Source: Apostichopus japonicus
Lineage: Eukaryota > Echinodermata > Holothuroidea > Aspidochirotida > Stichopodidae
Reading direction: 5' to 3'
Length of the DNA: 64,000 bases
NCBI RefSeq assembly: GCF_037975245.1
Contig: NC_092568.1
Coordinates: forward strand, 14,533,501-14,597,500
The translations under genes and the position numbers were made by a program. The notes beneath the pieces were generated by a model. That model saw only the letters and a list, made by a program, of their open reading frames with translations. It was not told the origin of the DNA and searched no databases. Below are positions 1 through 15,000 of this stretch, piece by piece; position 1 is the stretch's first letter; every line of letters starts with the position of its first letter.

Positions 1-3000
1 ATTGATCGGTACCGCACATTCGATTTATCAGTATCGCACATTCGATTGATCGGTCCCGCAAAATCGATTTATCGGTACCACACATTCGATCTATCGGTAT
101 CGCACATCGATTTATCGGTAAAGAACATTCGATTGATCGGTATTGCACATTCGATTGATCGGTACCACATATTCGATATATCGGTACCGCACATTTGATT
201 AATCGGTATCGCACGTTCGATTTATCGGTACCGCCCTTTCGATTTATCGGTCTTCCACAATCGATTCATCGGTACCGCATATTCGATTTATCGGTATTGT
301 AAATTTGATTTATCGGTACCGCACATCGATTTATTTGTAAAGCACATTCGATTGATCGGTACCGCACATTCGATTTATCAGTATCGCACATTCGATTGAT
401 CGGTCCCGCAAAATCGATTGATCGGTACCACACATTCGAATTATCGGTACCGCAAAATCGATTTATCGGTATCGCACATTCGATTTTTCGGTAAAGCACA
501 TTCGATTTATCGGTACCGCACATTCGATTTATCGGTATCGCACGTTCGGTTTATCGGTTCCGCACTTTCGATTTATCGGTCTTGCACAATCGATTCATCG
601 GTACCGCACATTCGATTTATCAGTATCGCACAATCGATTTATCGGTATTGCCCTTCGATTTATCGGTACCGCACATTCGATTTATCGGTACTGCACATCG
701 ATTTATCGGTAAAGCACTTTCGATTGATCGGTACCGCACATTCGATTTATCGGTAAAGCACATTCGATTGATCGGTACCGCACATTCGATTTATCAGTAT
801 CGCACATTCGATTGATCGGTCCCACAAAATCGATTTATCGGTACCACACATTCGATTTATCGGTACCGCAAAATCGATTTATCGGTATCGCACATTAGAT
901 TTTTCGGTATCGCACAATCGATGTATCGGTGTTGCCCTTCGATTTATCGGTAAACCGCACATTCTATTTATCGGTACCGCACATCGATTTATCGGTAAAG
1001 CACATTCGATTCATCGGTACCGCACATTCGATTTATCAGTATCGCACATTCGATTGATCGGTACCGCACATTCGATTTATCGGTACCACACATTCTATTT
1101 ATCGGTACCGCAAAATCGATTTATCGGTATCGCACATTCGATTTTTCGGTACCGCACATTCGATTTATCGGTACCGCACATTCGATTTATCGGTCTTCCA
1201 CAATCGATTCATCGGTACCGCACATTCGATTTAACGGTATTGTAAATTTGATTTATCGGTCCCGCACAATCGATTTATCGGTATCGCACTTTCTATTAAT
1301 CGGTACCGCACATTCGATTTATCGGTACCGCACATTCGATTTATCGGTATCGCACATTCGATTAATCGGTATCGCACGTTCGATTTATCGGAATCCCACA
1401 TTCGATTTATTTGTATCGCTTATTCGATTTATCGGTATCGCACATTCGATTTATTTGTATCGCTTATTCGATTTATCGGTATCGCACAACCGATTTATCG
1501 GTATCGCACAATCGATTTATCGGTACCGCACATTCGATTTATCGGTATCGCACATTCGATTTATCGGTATTGCACATACGATTTATCGGTACCGTACATT
1601 CTATTCATCGGTACCGCACATTCGACTTATGGGTACCGCACAATCGATTTATCGGTACCGCAAATTCGATTTATCGGTATCGCAAATTCGATTTATCGGT
1701 ACCGCACATTCGATTTATCGGTATCGCACATTCGATTTATCGGTACCGCACATTCGATTTATCAGTATCGCACAATCGATTTATCGGTATTGCCCTTCGA
1801 TTTATCGGTACCGCACATCGATTTATCGGTAAAGCACATTCGATTGATCGGTACCGCACATTCGATTTATCAGTATCGCACATTCGATTGATCGGTCCCG
1901 CAAAATCGATTTATCGGTACCACACATTCGATCTATCGGTATCGCACATCGATTTATCGGTAAAGAACATTCGATTGATCGGTATTGCACATTCGATTGA
2001 TCGGTACCACATATTCGATATATCGGTACCGCACATTTGATTAATCGGTATCGCACGTTCGATTTATCGGTACCGCCCTTTCGATTTATCGGTCTTCCAC
2101 AATCGATTCATCGGTACCGCATATTCGATTTATCGGTATTGTAAATTTGATTTATCGGTACCGCACATCGATTTATTTGTAAAGCACATTCGATTGATCG
2201 GTACCGCACATTCGATTTATCAGTATCGCACATTCGATTGATCGGTCCCGCAAAATCGATTCATCGGTACCACACATTCGAATTATCGGTACCGCAAAAT
2301 CGATTTATCGGTATCGCACATTCGATTTTTCGGTAAAGCACATTCGATTTATCGGTACCGCACATTCGATTTATCGGTATCGCACGTTCGGTTTATCGGT
2401 TCCGCACTTTCGATTTATCGGTCTTGCACAATCGATTCATCGGTACCGCACATTCGATTTATCAGTATCGCACAATCGATTTATCGGTATTGCCCTTCGA
2501 TTTATCGGTACCGCACATTCGATTTATCGGTACCGCACATCGATTTATCGGTAAAGCACTTTCGATTGATCGGTACCGCACATTCGATTTATCGGTAAAG
2601 CACATTCGATTGATCGGTACCGCACATTCGATTTATCAGTATCGCACATTCGATTGATCGGTCCCACAAAATCGATTTATCGGTACCACACATTCGATTT
2701 ATCGGTACCGCAAAATCGATTTATCGGTATCGCACATTAGATTTTTCGGTATCGCACAATCGATGTATCGGTATTGCCCTTCGATTTATCGGTAAACCGC
2801 ACATTCTATTTATCGGTACCGCACATCGATTTATCGGTAAAGCACATTCGATTGATCGGTACCGCACATTCGATTTATCAGTATCGCACATTCGATTGAT
2901 CGGTACCGCACATTCGATTTATCGGTACCACACATTCTATTTATCGGTACCGCAAAATCGATTTATCGGTATCGCACATTCGATTTTTCGGTACCGCACA

Positions 3001-3846
3001 TTCGATTTATCGGTACCGCACATTCGATTTATCGGTCTTCCACAATCGATTCATCGGTACCGCACATTCGATTTAACGGTATTGTAAATTTGATTTATCG
3101 GTCCCGCACAATCGATTTATCGGTATCGCACTTTCTATTAATCGGTACCGCACATTCGATTTATCGGTACCGCACATTCGATTTATCGGTATCGCACATT
3201 CGATTAATCGGTATCGCACGTTCGATTTATCGGAATCCCACATTCGATTTATTTGTATCGCTTATTCGATTTATCGGTATCGCACAATCGATTTATTTGT
3301 ATCGCTTATTCGATTTATCGGTATCGCACAACCGATTTATCGGTATCGCACAATCGATTTATCGGTACCGCACATTCGATTTATCGGTATCGCACATTCG
3401 ATTTATCGGTATTGCACATACGATTTATCGGTACCGTACATTCTATTCATCGGTACCGCACATTCGACTTATGGGTACCGCACAATCGATTTATCGGTAC
3501 CGCACATTCGATTTATCGGTATCGCAAATTCTATTTATCGGTACCGCACATTCGATTTATCGGTATCGCACATTCGATTTATCGGTACCGCACATTCGAT
3601 TTATCAGTATCGCACAATCGATTTATCGGTATTGCCCTTCGATTTATCGGTACCGCACATCGATTTATCGGTAAAGCACATTCGATTGATCGGTACCGCA
3701 CATTCGATTTATCAGTATCGCACATTCGATTGATCGGTCCCGCAAAATCGATTTATCGGTACCACACATTCGATCTATCGGTATCGCACATCGATTTATC
3801 GGTAAAGAACATTCGATTGATCGGTATTGCACATTCGATTGATCGG
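1..3846 (+). repeat. 1842-bp tandem duplication in type A satellite
   Basis: The sequence from 1 to about 2004 recurs from 1843 to about 3846 with a constant 1842-bp offset and only scattered substitutions. The two copies diverge at about 2005/3847, where one reads TACCACATATTCG and the other TATCGCACATTCG. A further copy of part of the unit (from about 266) recurs 4076 bp later, near 4342. This is intermediate-scale unequal exchange on top of the 22-bp repeat. The left end may lie outside the window. Confidence 0.9.
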
Positions 3847-6733
3847 TATCGCACATTCGAATTATCGGTACCGCACATTCGATTTATCAGTATCGCACAA
3901 TCGATTTATCGGTATTGCCCTTCGATTTATCGGTACCGCACATTCGATTTATCGGTACCGCACATCGATTTATCGGTAAAGCACATTCGATTGATCGGTA
4001 CCGCACATTCGATTTATCAGTATCGCACATTCGATTAATCGGTCCCGCAAAATCGATTTATTCGTACCACACATTCGATTTATCGGTATCGCACAATCGA
4101 TTTATCGGTATTGCCCTTCGATTTATCGGTACCGTTCATTCGATTTATCGGTATCGCACATCGATTTATCGGTAAAGAACATTCGATTGATCGGTATTGC
4201 ACATTCGATTGATCGGTACCGCACATTCGATTCATCGGTACCACATATTCGAAATATCGGTACCGCACATTTGATTAATCGGTATCGCACGTTCGATTTA
4301 TCGGTACCGCTCCTTCGATTTATCGGTCTTCCACAATCGATTCATCGGTACCGCACATTCGATTTATCGGTATTGTAAATTTGATTTATCGGTACCGCAC
4401 ATCGATTTATTTGTAAAGCACATTCGACTGATCGGTACCGCACATTCGATTTATCAGTATCGCACATTCGATTGATCGGTCCCGCAAAATCGATTGATCG
4501 GTACCACACATTCGAATTATCGGTACCGCAAAATCGATTTATCGGTATCGCACATTCGATTTTTCGGTAAAGCACATTCGATTTATCGGTACCGCACATT
4601 CGATTTATCGGTATCGCACGTTCGGTTTATCGGTTCCGCACTTTCGATTTATCGGTCTTGCACAATCGATTCATCGGTACCGCACATTCGATTTATCAGT
4701 ATCGCACAATCGATTTATCGGTATTGCCCTTCGATTTATCGGTACCGCACATTCGATTTATCGGTACCGCACATCGATTTATCGGTAAAGCACTTTCGAT
4801 TGATCGGTACCGCACATTCGATTTATCGGTAAAGCACATTCGATTGATCGGTACCGAACATTCGATTTATCAGTATCGCACATTCGATTGATCGGTCCCA
4901 CAAAATCGATTTATCGGTACCACACATTCGATTTATCGGTACCGCAAAATCGATTTATCGGTATCGCACATTAGATTTTTCGGTAAAGCACATTCGATTT
5001 ATCGGTACCGCACATTCGATTTATCGGTATCGCACGTTCGGTTTATCGGTACCGCACTTTCGATTTATCGGTCTTGCACAATCGATTCATCGGTACCGCA
5101 CATTCGATTTATCAGTATCGCCCAATCGATTTATCGGTATTGCCCTTCGATTTATCGGTATCGCACAACCGATTCATCGGTATCGCACATTCGACTTATC
5201 GGTACCGCACAATCGATTTATCGGTATTGCACATTCGATTTATCGGTATTGCACATACGATTTATCGGTACCGTACTCTCTATTCATCGGTACCGCACAT
5301 TCGACTTATCGGTACCGCACAATCGATTTATCGGTACCGCACATTCGATTTATCGGTATCGCACATTCTGTTTATCGGTACCGCACCTTCGATTTATCAG
5401 TATCGCACATTCGGTTGATCGGTCCCGCAAAATCGATTCATCGGAACCACACATTCGATTTATCGGTACCGCAAAATCGATTAATCGGTACCGCACATTC
5501 GATTCATAGGTATCGCACATTCGATTTATCGGTATCGCACATTCGATTTATCAGTATCGCACAAATCGATGTATCAGTATTGCCCATCGATTTATCGGTA
5601 CCGCACATTCGATTTATCGGTACCGCACATCGATTTATCGGTACAGCACATTCGATTGATCGGTACCGCACATTCGATTTATCGGTATTGCACATTCGAT
5701 TTATCGGTACCGCACATTCGATTTATCGGTAAGGAACATTCGATTCATCCGTACCGCATATCGATTAATCCGTATCGCATAATCGATTCATCGGTATCGC
5801 ACATTCGATTAATCGGTATCGCACGTTCGATTTATCGGTATCCCACATTCGATTTATTTGTATCGCTTATTCGATTTATCGGTATCGCACAACCGATTTA
5901 TCGGTATCGCACAATCGATTTATCGGTACCGCACATTCGATTTATCGGTATCGCACATTCGATTTATCGGTATTGCACATACGATTTATCGGTACCGTAC
6001 ATTCTATTCATCGGTACCGCACATTCGACTTATGGGTACCGCACAATCGATTTATCGGTACCGCACATTCGATTTATCGGTATCGCAAATTCTATTTATC
6101 GGTACCGCACATTCGATTTATCGGTATCGCACATTCGATTTATCGGTACCGCACATTCGATTTATCAGTATCGCACAATCGATTTATCGGTATTGCCCTT
6201 CGATTTATCGGTACCGCACATCGATTTATCGGTAAAGCACTTTCGATTGATCGGTACCGCACATTCGATTTATCGGTAAAGCACATTCGATTGATCGGTA
6301 CCGCACATTCGATTTATCAGTATCGCACATTCGATTGATCGGTCCAACAAAATCGATTTATCGGTACCACACATTCGATTTATCGGTACCGCAAAATCGA
6401 TTTATCGGTATCGCACATTAGATTTTTCGGTATCGCACAATCGATGTATCGGTATTGCCCTTCGATTTATCGGTAAACCGCACATTCTATTTATCGGTAC
6501 CGCACATCGATTTATCGGTAAAGCACATTCGATTGATCGGTACCGCACATTCGATTTATCAGTATCGCACATTCGATTGATCGGTACCGCACATTCGATT
6601 TATCGGTACCACACATTCTATTTATCGGTACCGCAAAATCGATTTATCGGTATCGCACATTCGATTTTTCGGTACCGCACATTCGATTTATCGGTTCCGC
6701 ACATTCGATTTATCGGTCTTCCACAATCGATTC
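1..6733 (+). repeat. 22-bp satellite, type A, left segment
   Basis: Uninterrupted tandem array of a 22-bp monomer, CGATTTATCGG followed by TACCGCACATT. The core is the 8-bp palindrome CGGTACCG. Common variants are GGTATCGC, GGTAAAGC, GGTCCCGC and 21-bp monomers reading CACATCGAT. Monomers are linked in a recurring order (a GGTAAAGC unit, then TTGATCGGTACC, then TTTATCAGTATC, then TTGATCGGTCCC, then GCAAAATCG), so the array is organised in multi-monomer cassettes. The array continues beyond the left window edge. Long plus-strand open frames here come from the stop-free monomer, and I do not call them genes. Confidence 0.97.
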
Positions 6734-7323
6734 ATCGGTACCGCACATTCGATTTAACGGTATTGTAAATTTGATTTATCGGTCCCGCACAATCGATTTA
6801 TCGGTATCGCACTTTCTATTAATCGGTACCGCACATTCGATTTATCGGTACCGCACATTCGATTTATCGGTATCGCACATTCGATTAATCGGTATCGCAC
6901 GTTCGATTTATCGGAATCCCACATTCGATTTATTTGTATCGCTTATTCGATTTATCGGTATCGCACATTCGATTTATTTGTATCGCTTATTCGATTTATC
7001 GGTATCGCACAATCGATTTATCGGTACCGCACATTCGATTTATCGGTATCGCACATTCGATTTATCGGTATTGCACATACGATTTATCGGTACCGTACAT
7101 TCTATTCATCGGTACCGCACATTCGACTTATGGGTACCGCACAATCGATTTATCGGTACCGCACATTCGATTTATCGGTATCGCAAATTCTATTTATCGG
7201 TACCGCACATTCGATTTATCGGTATCGCACATTCGATTTATCGGTACCGCACATTCGATTTATCAGTATCGCACAATCGATTTATCGGTATTGCCCTTCG
7301 ATTGATCGGTACCGCACATCGAT

Positions 7324-9738
7324 TTATCGGTAAAGCACATTCGATTGATCGGTACCGCACATTCGATTTATCAGTATCGCACATTCGATTGATCGGTCAA
7401 GCAAAATCGATTTATCGGTACCACACATTCGATCTATCGGTATCGCACATCGATTCATCGGTAAAGAACATTCGATTGATCGGTATTGCACATTCGATTG
7501 ATCGGTACCACATATTCGATATATCGGTACCGCACATTTGATTAATCGGTATCGCACGTTCGATTTATCGGTACCGCCCTTTCGATTTATCGGTCTTCCA
7601 CAATCGATTCATCGGTACCGCATATTCGATTTATCGGTATTGTAAATTTGATTTATCGGTACCGCACATCGATTTATTTGTAAAGCACATTCGATTGATC
7701 GGTACCGCACATTCGATTTATCAGTATCGCACATTCGATTGATCGGTCCCGCAAAATCGATTGATCGGTACCACACATTCGAATTATCGGTACCGCAAAA
7801 TCGATTTATCGGTATCGCACATTCGATTTTTCGGTAAAGCACATTCCATTTATCGGTACCGCACATTCGATTTATTGGTATCGCACGTTCGGTTTATCGG
7901 TTCCGCACTTTCGATTTATCGGTCTTGCACAATCGATTCATCGGTACCGCACATTCGATTTATCAGTATCGCACAATCGATTTATCGGTATTGCCCTTCG
8001 ATTTATCGGTACCGCACATTCGATTTATCGGTACCGCACATCGATTTATCGGTAAAGCACTTTCGATTGATCGGTACCGCACATTCGATTTATCGGTAAA
8101 GCACATTCGATTGATCGGTACCGCACATTCGATTTATCAGTATCGCACATTCGATTGATCGGTCAAGCAAAATCGATTTATCGGTACCACACATTCGATC
8201 TATCGGTATCGCACATCGATTCATCGGTAAAGAACATTCGATTGATCGGTATTGCACATTCGATTGATCGGTACCACATATTCGATATATCGGTACCGCA
8301 CATTTGATTAATCGGTATCGCACGTTCGATTTATCGGTACCGCCCTTTCGATTTATCGGTCTTCCACAATCGATTCATCGGTACCGCATATTCGATTTAT
8401 CGGTATTGTAAATTTGATTTATCGGTACCGCACATCGATTTATTTGTAAAGCACATTCGATTGATCGGTACCGCACATTCGATTTATCAGTATCGCACAT
8501 TCGATTGATCGGTCCCGCAAAATCGATTGATCGGTACCACACATTCGAATTATCGGTACCGCAAAATCGATTTATCGGTATCGCACATTCGATTTTTCGG
8601 TAAAGCACATTCCATTTATCGGTACCGCACATTCGATTTATCGGTATCGCACGTTCGGTTTATCGGTTCCGCACTTTCGATTTATCGGTCTTGCACAATC
8701 GATTCATCGGTACCGCACATTCGATTTATCAGTATCGCACAATCGATTTATCGGTATTGCCCTTCGATTTATCGGTACCGCACATTCGATTTATCGGTAC
8801 CGCACATCGATTTATCGGTACCGCACATTCGATTTATCGGTACCGCACATCGATTTATCGGTAAAGCACTTTCGATTGATCGGTACCGCACATTCGATTT
8901 ATCAGTATCGCACAATCGATTTATCGGTATTGCCCTTCGATTGATCGGTACCGCACATCGATTTATCGGTAAAGCACATTCGATTGATCGGTACCGCACA
9001 TTCGATTTATCAGTATCGCACATTCGATTGATCGGTCAAGCAAAATCGATTTATCGGTACCACACATTCGATCTATCGGTATCGCACATCGATTCATCGG
9101 TAAAGAACATTCGATTGATCGGTATTGCACATTCGATTGATCGGTACCACATATTCGATATATCGGTACCGCACATTTGATTAATCGGTATCGCACGTTC
9201 GATTTATCGGTACCGCCCTTTCGATTTATCGGTCTTCCACAATCGATTCATCGGTACCGCATATTCGATTTATCGGTATTGTAAATTTGATTTATCGGTA
9301 CCGCACATCGATTTATTTGTAAAGCACATTCGATTGATCGGTACCGCACATTCGATTTATCAGTATCGCACATTCGATTGATCGGTCCCGCAAAATCGAT
9401 TGATCGGTACCACACATTCGAATTATCGGTACCGCAAAATCGATTTATCGGTATCGCACATTCGATTTTTCGGTAAAGCACATTCCATTTATCGGTACCG
9501 CACATTCGATTTATCGGTATCGCACGTTCGGTTTATCGGTTCCGCACTTTCGATTTATCGGTCTTGCACAATCGATTCATCGGTACCGCACATTCGATTT
9601 ATCAGTATCGCACAATCGATTTATCGGTATTGCCCTTCGATTTATCGGTACCGCACATTCGATTTATCGGTACCGCACATCGATTTATCGGTAAAGCACT
9701 TTCGATTGATCGGTACCGCACATTCGATTTATCGGTAA
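7324..9738 (+). repeat. Nested tandem units of 766 and 873 bp inside the 10-kb repeat
   Basis: The same block begins at 7324, 8090 and 8963, giving spacings of 766 and 873 bp. The second unit is 107 bp longer because a short stretch of TACCGCACATTCG/TACCGCACATCG monomers near 8800-8920 is partly duplicated. The arrangement is repeated exactly in the second 10-kb copy (17421, 18187, 19060). A related single unit lies near 37383 in the third copy. These nested units record earlier local duplications that were then carried along in the 10-kb amplification. Confidence 0.88.
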
Positions 9739-11268
9739 AGCACATTCGATTGATCGGTACCGCACATTCGATTTATCAGTATCGCACATTCGATTGATCG
9801 GTCCCACAAAATCGATTTATCGGTACCACACATTCGATTTATCGGTACCGCAAAATCGATTTATCGGTATCGCACATTAGATTTTTCGGTAAAGCACATT
9901 CGATTTATCGGTACCGCACATTCGATTTATCGGTATCGCACGTTCGGTTTATCGGTACCGCACTTTCGATTTATCGGTCTTGCACAATCGATTCATCGGT
10001 ACCGCACATTCGATTTATCAGTATCGCCCAATCGATTTATCGGTATTGCCCTTCGATTTATCGGTATCGCACAACCGATTCATCGGTATCGCACATTCGA
10101 CTTATCGGTACCGCACAATCGATTTATCGGTATTGCACATTCGATTTATCGGTATCGCACATTCTGTTTATCGGTACCGCACCTTCGATTTATCAGTATC
10201 GCACATTCGGTTGATCGGTCCCGCAAAATCGATTCATCGGAACCACACATTCGATTTATCGGTACCGCAAAATCGATTAATCGGTACCGCACATTCGATT
10301 CATAGGTATCGCACATTCGATTTATCGGTATCGCACATTCGATTTATCAGTATCGCACAAATCGATGTATCAGTATTGCCCATCGATTTATCGGTACCGC
10401 ACATTCGATTTATCGGTACCGCACATCGATTTATCGGTACAGCACATTCGATTGATCGGGACCGCACATTCGATTTATCGGTATTGCACATTCGATTTAT
10501 CGGTACCGCACATTCGATTTATCGGTAAGGAACATTCGATTCATCCGTACCGCATATCGATTAATCAGTATCGCATAATCGATTCATCGGTATCGCACAT
10601 TCGATTAATCGGTATCGCACGTTCGATTTATCGGTATCACACATTCGATTTATTTGTATCGCTTATTCGATTTATCGGTATCGCACAATCGATTTATCGG
10701 TAACGCACATTCGATTTATCTGTATCGCACATTCGATTTATTTGTATCGCTTATTCGATTTATCGGTATCGCACATTCGATTTATTTGTATCGCTTATTC
10801 TATTTATCGGTATCGCACAACCGATTCATCGGTATCGCACATTCGATTGATCGGTACCGCACATTCCACTTATCGGTATCGTAAATTCCATTTTTCTGTA
10901 TCGCACATTCGATTTATCGGTAACGAACAATCGATTCATCGGTACCGCATATCGATTAATCAGTATCGCATAATCGATTTATCGGTACCGCAAAATCGAT
11001 TAATCGGTATTGCACTTTCTATTAATCGGTACCGCACATTCGATTTATCGGTATCGCACATTCGATTTATTTGTATCGCTTATTCGATTTATCGGTATCG
11101 CACATTCGATTTATTTGTATCGCTTATTCGATTTATCTGTATCGCACAACCGATTCATCGGTATCGCACATTCGACTTATCGGTACCGCACAATCGATTT
11201 ATCGGTACCGCACATTCGATTCATCGGTATCGCACATTCGATTTATTTGTATCGCTTATTCGATTTAT

Positions 11269-12036
11269 CGGTACCGTACATTTGATTTATCGGTATCGCA
11301 CATTCGATTTATCGGTATCGCACAATCGATTTATCGGTATTGCACATTCTATTTTTCGGTACCGTACATTCGATTTATCGGTCCGCACATATATTTATCG
11401 GTAAAGCACATTCGATTGATCGGTCACGCAAATTCGATTTATCGGTACCGCACTTTTGATTTATTGGTCTCTTCACAATCGATTTATCGGTACCGCGCAT
11501 TCGATTTATCGGTATCGCAAATTCAATTCATCGGTATCGCGCATTCGATTTATGGGTATCGCACATTCGATTTATCGGTATCGCACATTCGATTTATCGG
11601 TATCGCACAATCGATTTATCGGTACCGCACATTCGATTTATCGGTATCGCACATTCGATTTATCGGTATCGCACATTCGATTTATTTGTATCGCTTATTC
11701 GATTTATCGGTACCGTACATTTGATTTATCGGTATCGCACATTCGATTTATCGGTATCGCACAATCGATTTATCGGTATTGCACATTCTATTTTTCGGTA
11801 CCGTACATTCGATTTATCGGTCCGCACATATATTTATCGGTAAAGCACATTCGATTGATCGGTCACGCAAATTCGATTTATCGGTACCGCACTTTTGATT
11901 TATTGGTCTCTTCACAATCGATTTATCGGTACCGCGCATTCGATTTATCGGTATCGCAAATTCAATTCATCGGTATCGCGCATTCGATTTATCGGTATCG
12001 CACATTCGATTTATCGGTATCGCACATTCGATTTAT
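11269..12036 (+). repeat. 439-bp tandem duplication inside the 10-kb repeat
   Basis: The block starting CGGTACCGTACATTTG occurs at 11269 and again at 11708, 439 bp apart. Shared rare monomers include the short GGTCCGCACATATATTT unit and the TTGGTCTCTTCACAATCG unit. The second copy loses similarity at about 12036. The same doublet is present in the other two copies of the large unit (near 21366 and 39404), so it predates the large-scale amplification. Confidence 0.85.
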
Positions 12037-15000
12037 CGGTACCGCACATTCGATTTATCGGTATCCCACATTCGATTTATTTGTATCGCTCATTCGATTT
12101 ATCGGTATCGCACATTCGATTTGTCGGTACCGCAAAATCGATTGATCGGTATCGCACATTCGATTTTTCGCTATCCCACATTCGATTTATCGGTACCGCA
12201 CTTTCGATTAATAGGTACCGCACCTTCCATTTATCGGTACCGCACATTCGATTTATCGGTATCGCTCATTCGATTAATAGGTATCGCACGTTCCATTTAT
12301 CGGTATCCCACATTCGATTTATTTGTATCGCATATTCGATTTATCGGTACCGCACAATCTATTAATCGGAACCGCACATTCGATTTATCTGTATCGCATA
12401 TTCGATTTATCGGTACCGCACATTCGATTGATCGGTATCGCACGTTCGATTTATCGGTATCCCATATTCTATTTATTTGTATCGCTTATTCGATTTATCG
12501 GTATCGCACATTCGATTTATTTGTATCGCTTATTCAATTTATCGGTATCGCACAACTGATTCATCGGTATCGCACATTCGACTTTTCGGTATCGCACAAT
12601 CGATTTATCGTTACCGCACATTCGATTTATCGGTATGGCATATTCGATTTATCGGTACCGCACATTCGATTTATCAGTATCGCACATTCGATTTATCGGT
12701 ATTGCACATTCGATTTATTGGTACCGCACATTCGATTTATCGGTCCGCACATCGATTTATCGGTAAAGCACATTCGATTGATCGGTCCCGCAAAATTGAT
12801 TTATCGGTACCACACATTCCATTTATCGGTATCGCAAATTCGATTTATCGGTACCGCACATTCGATTGATCGGTCCCGCAAAATCGAATTATCGGTATCA
12901 CACATTTGATTGATCGGTATCGCAAATTCGATTGATCGGTACCGCACAATCGATTTATCGGTCTCTTCAATCGATTTATACCGCACTTTCGATTTATCGG
13001 TACCGCACATTCGATTTATCGGTACCGCAAAATCGATTTATTGGTATCGCACATTCGATTTATCGGTACCGTATATTGGATTTATCTGTATCGCACATTC
13101 GATTTATGGGTATCCCACATTCGATTTATTTGTATCGCACATTCGGATTATCGGTATCGCACATTCGATTTATTGGTATCCCACATTTGATTTATTTGTA
13201 TCGCTTATTCGATTTATCGGTACCGCACAATCGATTTATCGGTACCGCACATTCGATTTATCGGTATCGCACATTCGATATATCGGTACCGCACATTCGA
13301 TTTATCGGTATCGCACAATCGATTTATCCGTACCGCACATTCCATTTATCTGTATCGCACATTCGATTTATTTGTATGGCACATTCGATTTATCGGTACC
13401 GCACATTCGATTTATTGGTATCGCAAATTTGATTTATCGGTACCGCCTATTCGATTTATCGGTATCGCACATTCGATTTATTTGTATCGCTTATTCGATT
13501 TATCGGTACCGTACATTTGATTTATCGGTATCGCATATTCGATTTATCGGTACCGCACATTCGATTCATCGGTACCGCACATTCGATTAATCGGTATCCT
13601 AATTTGATTTATCGGTCCCGCACAATGGATTTATCGGTATCGCACTTTCGAGTTTTTGGTATCCCACATTCGATTTATTTGTATCGCTTATTCGATTTAT
13701 CGGTACCGCACAATCGATTTATCGGTACGGCACATTCGATTTATCGGTATCGCACATTCGATATATCGGTACCGCACATTCGATTTATCGGTATCGCAAA
13801 ATCGATTTATCGGTACCGCACATTCCATTTATCTGTATCGCACATTCGATTTATTTGTATCGCACATTCGATTTATCGGTACCGCACATTCGATTTATTG
13901 GTATCGCAAATTTGATTTATCGGTACCGCACATTTGATTGATCGGTATCCCACATTCGATTTATTTGTATCGCTTATTCGATTTATCGGTACCGCACATT
14001 CGATTAATCGGTATCGCACTATCGATTAATAGGTACCGCACATTCTATTTATCGGTACCGCACATTCTATTTATCGGTATCGCTCATTCGATTAATCGGT
14101 ATCGCACGTTCGATTTATCGGTATCCCACATTCGATTTATTTGTATCGCTTATTCGATTTATCGGTATCGCACAACCGATTCATCGGTAACGCACATTCG
14201 ACTTTTCGGTACCGCACAATCGATTTATCGTTACCGCACATTCGATTTATCGGTATGGCATATTCGATTTATCGGTACCGCACATTCGATTTATCAGTAT
14301 CGCACATTCGATTTATCGGTATTGCACATTCGATTTATCGGTACCGCACATTCGATTTATCGGTCCGCACATCGATTTATCGGTAAAGCACATTCGATTG
14401 ATCGGTCCCGCAAAATTGATTTATCGGTACCACACATTCCATTTATCGGTATCGCAAATTCGATATATCGGTACCGCACATTCGATTGATCGGTCCCGCA
14501 AAATCGAATTATCGGTATCACAAATTTGATTTATCGGTATCGCAAATTCGATTGATCGGTACCGCACAATCGATTTATCGGTCTCTTCAATCGATTTATA
14601 CCGCACTTTCGATTTATCGGTACCGCACATTCGATTTATTGGTACCGCACAATCGATTTATCGGTATCGCACATTCGATTTATCGGTACCGTATATTGGA
14701 TTTATTGGTATCGCAAATTCGATTTATCGGTACCGCACATTCGATTTATCTGTATCGCACATTCGATTTATAGGTATCCCACATTCGGTTTATTTGTATC
14801 GTTTATTCGATTTATCGGTATCGCACATTCGATTTATCGGTATCGCACATTCGATTTATTGGTATCCCACATTTGATTTATTTGTATCGCTTATTCGATT
14901 TATCGGTACCGCACAATCGATTTATCGGTACCGCACATTCGATTTATCGGTATCGCACAATCGATTTATCGGTACCGCACATTCCATTTATCTGTATCGC

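Noticed and set aside
1-6733. Telomeric repeat
   Set aside because: The monomer is 22 bp, not a TTAGGG-like short G-rich repeat, and the array is interrupted by gene-derived DNA.
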